From contig MNCI01003777.1 in the NCBI GenBank assembly GCA_015680685.1, positions 311,269 through 331,595 on the forward strand: a stretch of DNA of 20,327 bases. Reading direction: 5' to 3'. Under the pieces are notes generated by a model. That model was not told the DNA's origin, did not search any database, and saw only the letters and a program-made list of their open reading frames with translations. This document shows positions 20,131-20,327 of this stretch, one piece after another; within the stretch, counting starts at the first letter, position 1; every line of letters starts with the position of its first letter. This DNA is from Gnetum montanum (Eukaryota > Streptophyta > Gnetopsida > Gnetales > Gnetaceae). The position numbers and the translations under genes are program-made.

Positions 20131-20327
20131 CTTATTAAAATTGTTAAGAACAAAATCATGCTTTGTAATAATCTCATAAGTAACTTTCAAATTAATAGGT
20201 AAAACATATTTATCATTTTTCCAAAAAAATATGTGAAAAAGCATGATGCAAATTGTTTTTAATTAAAGTTAAGTTAGATATCCTTTAAAATAGGGATAAC
20301 TTTGGGTCTTAAAGAGGAAGAGGTGTC

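Overview
The window looks like nuclear DNA of a seed plant with a large, repeat-rich genome. The evidence is one intron-rich plant gene (13 coding exons, all introns GT-AG) set among decayed Ty3/gypsy LTR retrotransposons, tRNA-derived SINEs, a LINE remnant and AT-rich spacer. A gymnosperm would fit, but the sequence alone does not prove it. I see no tRNA or rRNA genes, CRISPR array or bacterial-type operon.

Layout. Positions 1-6780 (minus strand) hold a degraded gypsy element of the Athila/Tat type. Its 5' LTR is on the right (about 5775-6780), followed leftward by a tRNA-Asp-type primer binding site, gag, protease, reverse transcriptase, RNase H and an integrase that runs off the left edge. 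The right edge of this LTR abuts, exactly in frame, an older plus-strand gypsy integrase remnant (6781-7347), so the element seems to have landed inside an older one. From 7348 to about 10000 lies repeat debris: a possible LTR start, a 177-bp tandem duplication bracketed by an inverted motif, and two SINE copies.

Positions 10356-16175 (plus strand) hold the only intact gene: a transmembrane-9-superfamily (nonaspanin/EMP70) protein of 586 aa, closest to plant TMN1/EMP12. It has a signal peptide, a lumenal domain, nine membrane segments and a C-terminal KCD. One exon is only 18 nt long. Intron 8 carries a SINE fragment.

The right flank (16176-20327) contains a diverged direct repeat of about 0.3 kb (17197-17860). 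Next comes a candidate miniature LTR element (about 18288-19620), whose interior holds a SINE inserted into another SINE of opposite orientation with an 18-bp target-site duplication. A minus-strand LINE fragment with a zf-RVT-type domain (19723-20130) follows.

Only the TMN1-like gene appears able to make a protein. The rest records nested transposition and decay.
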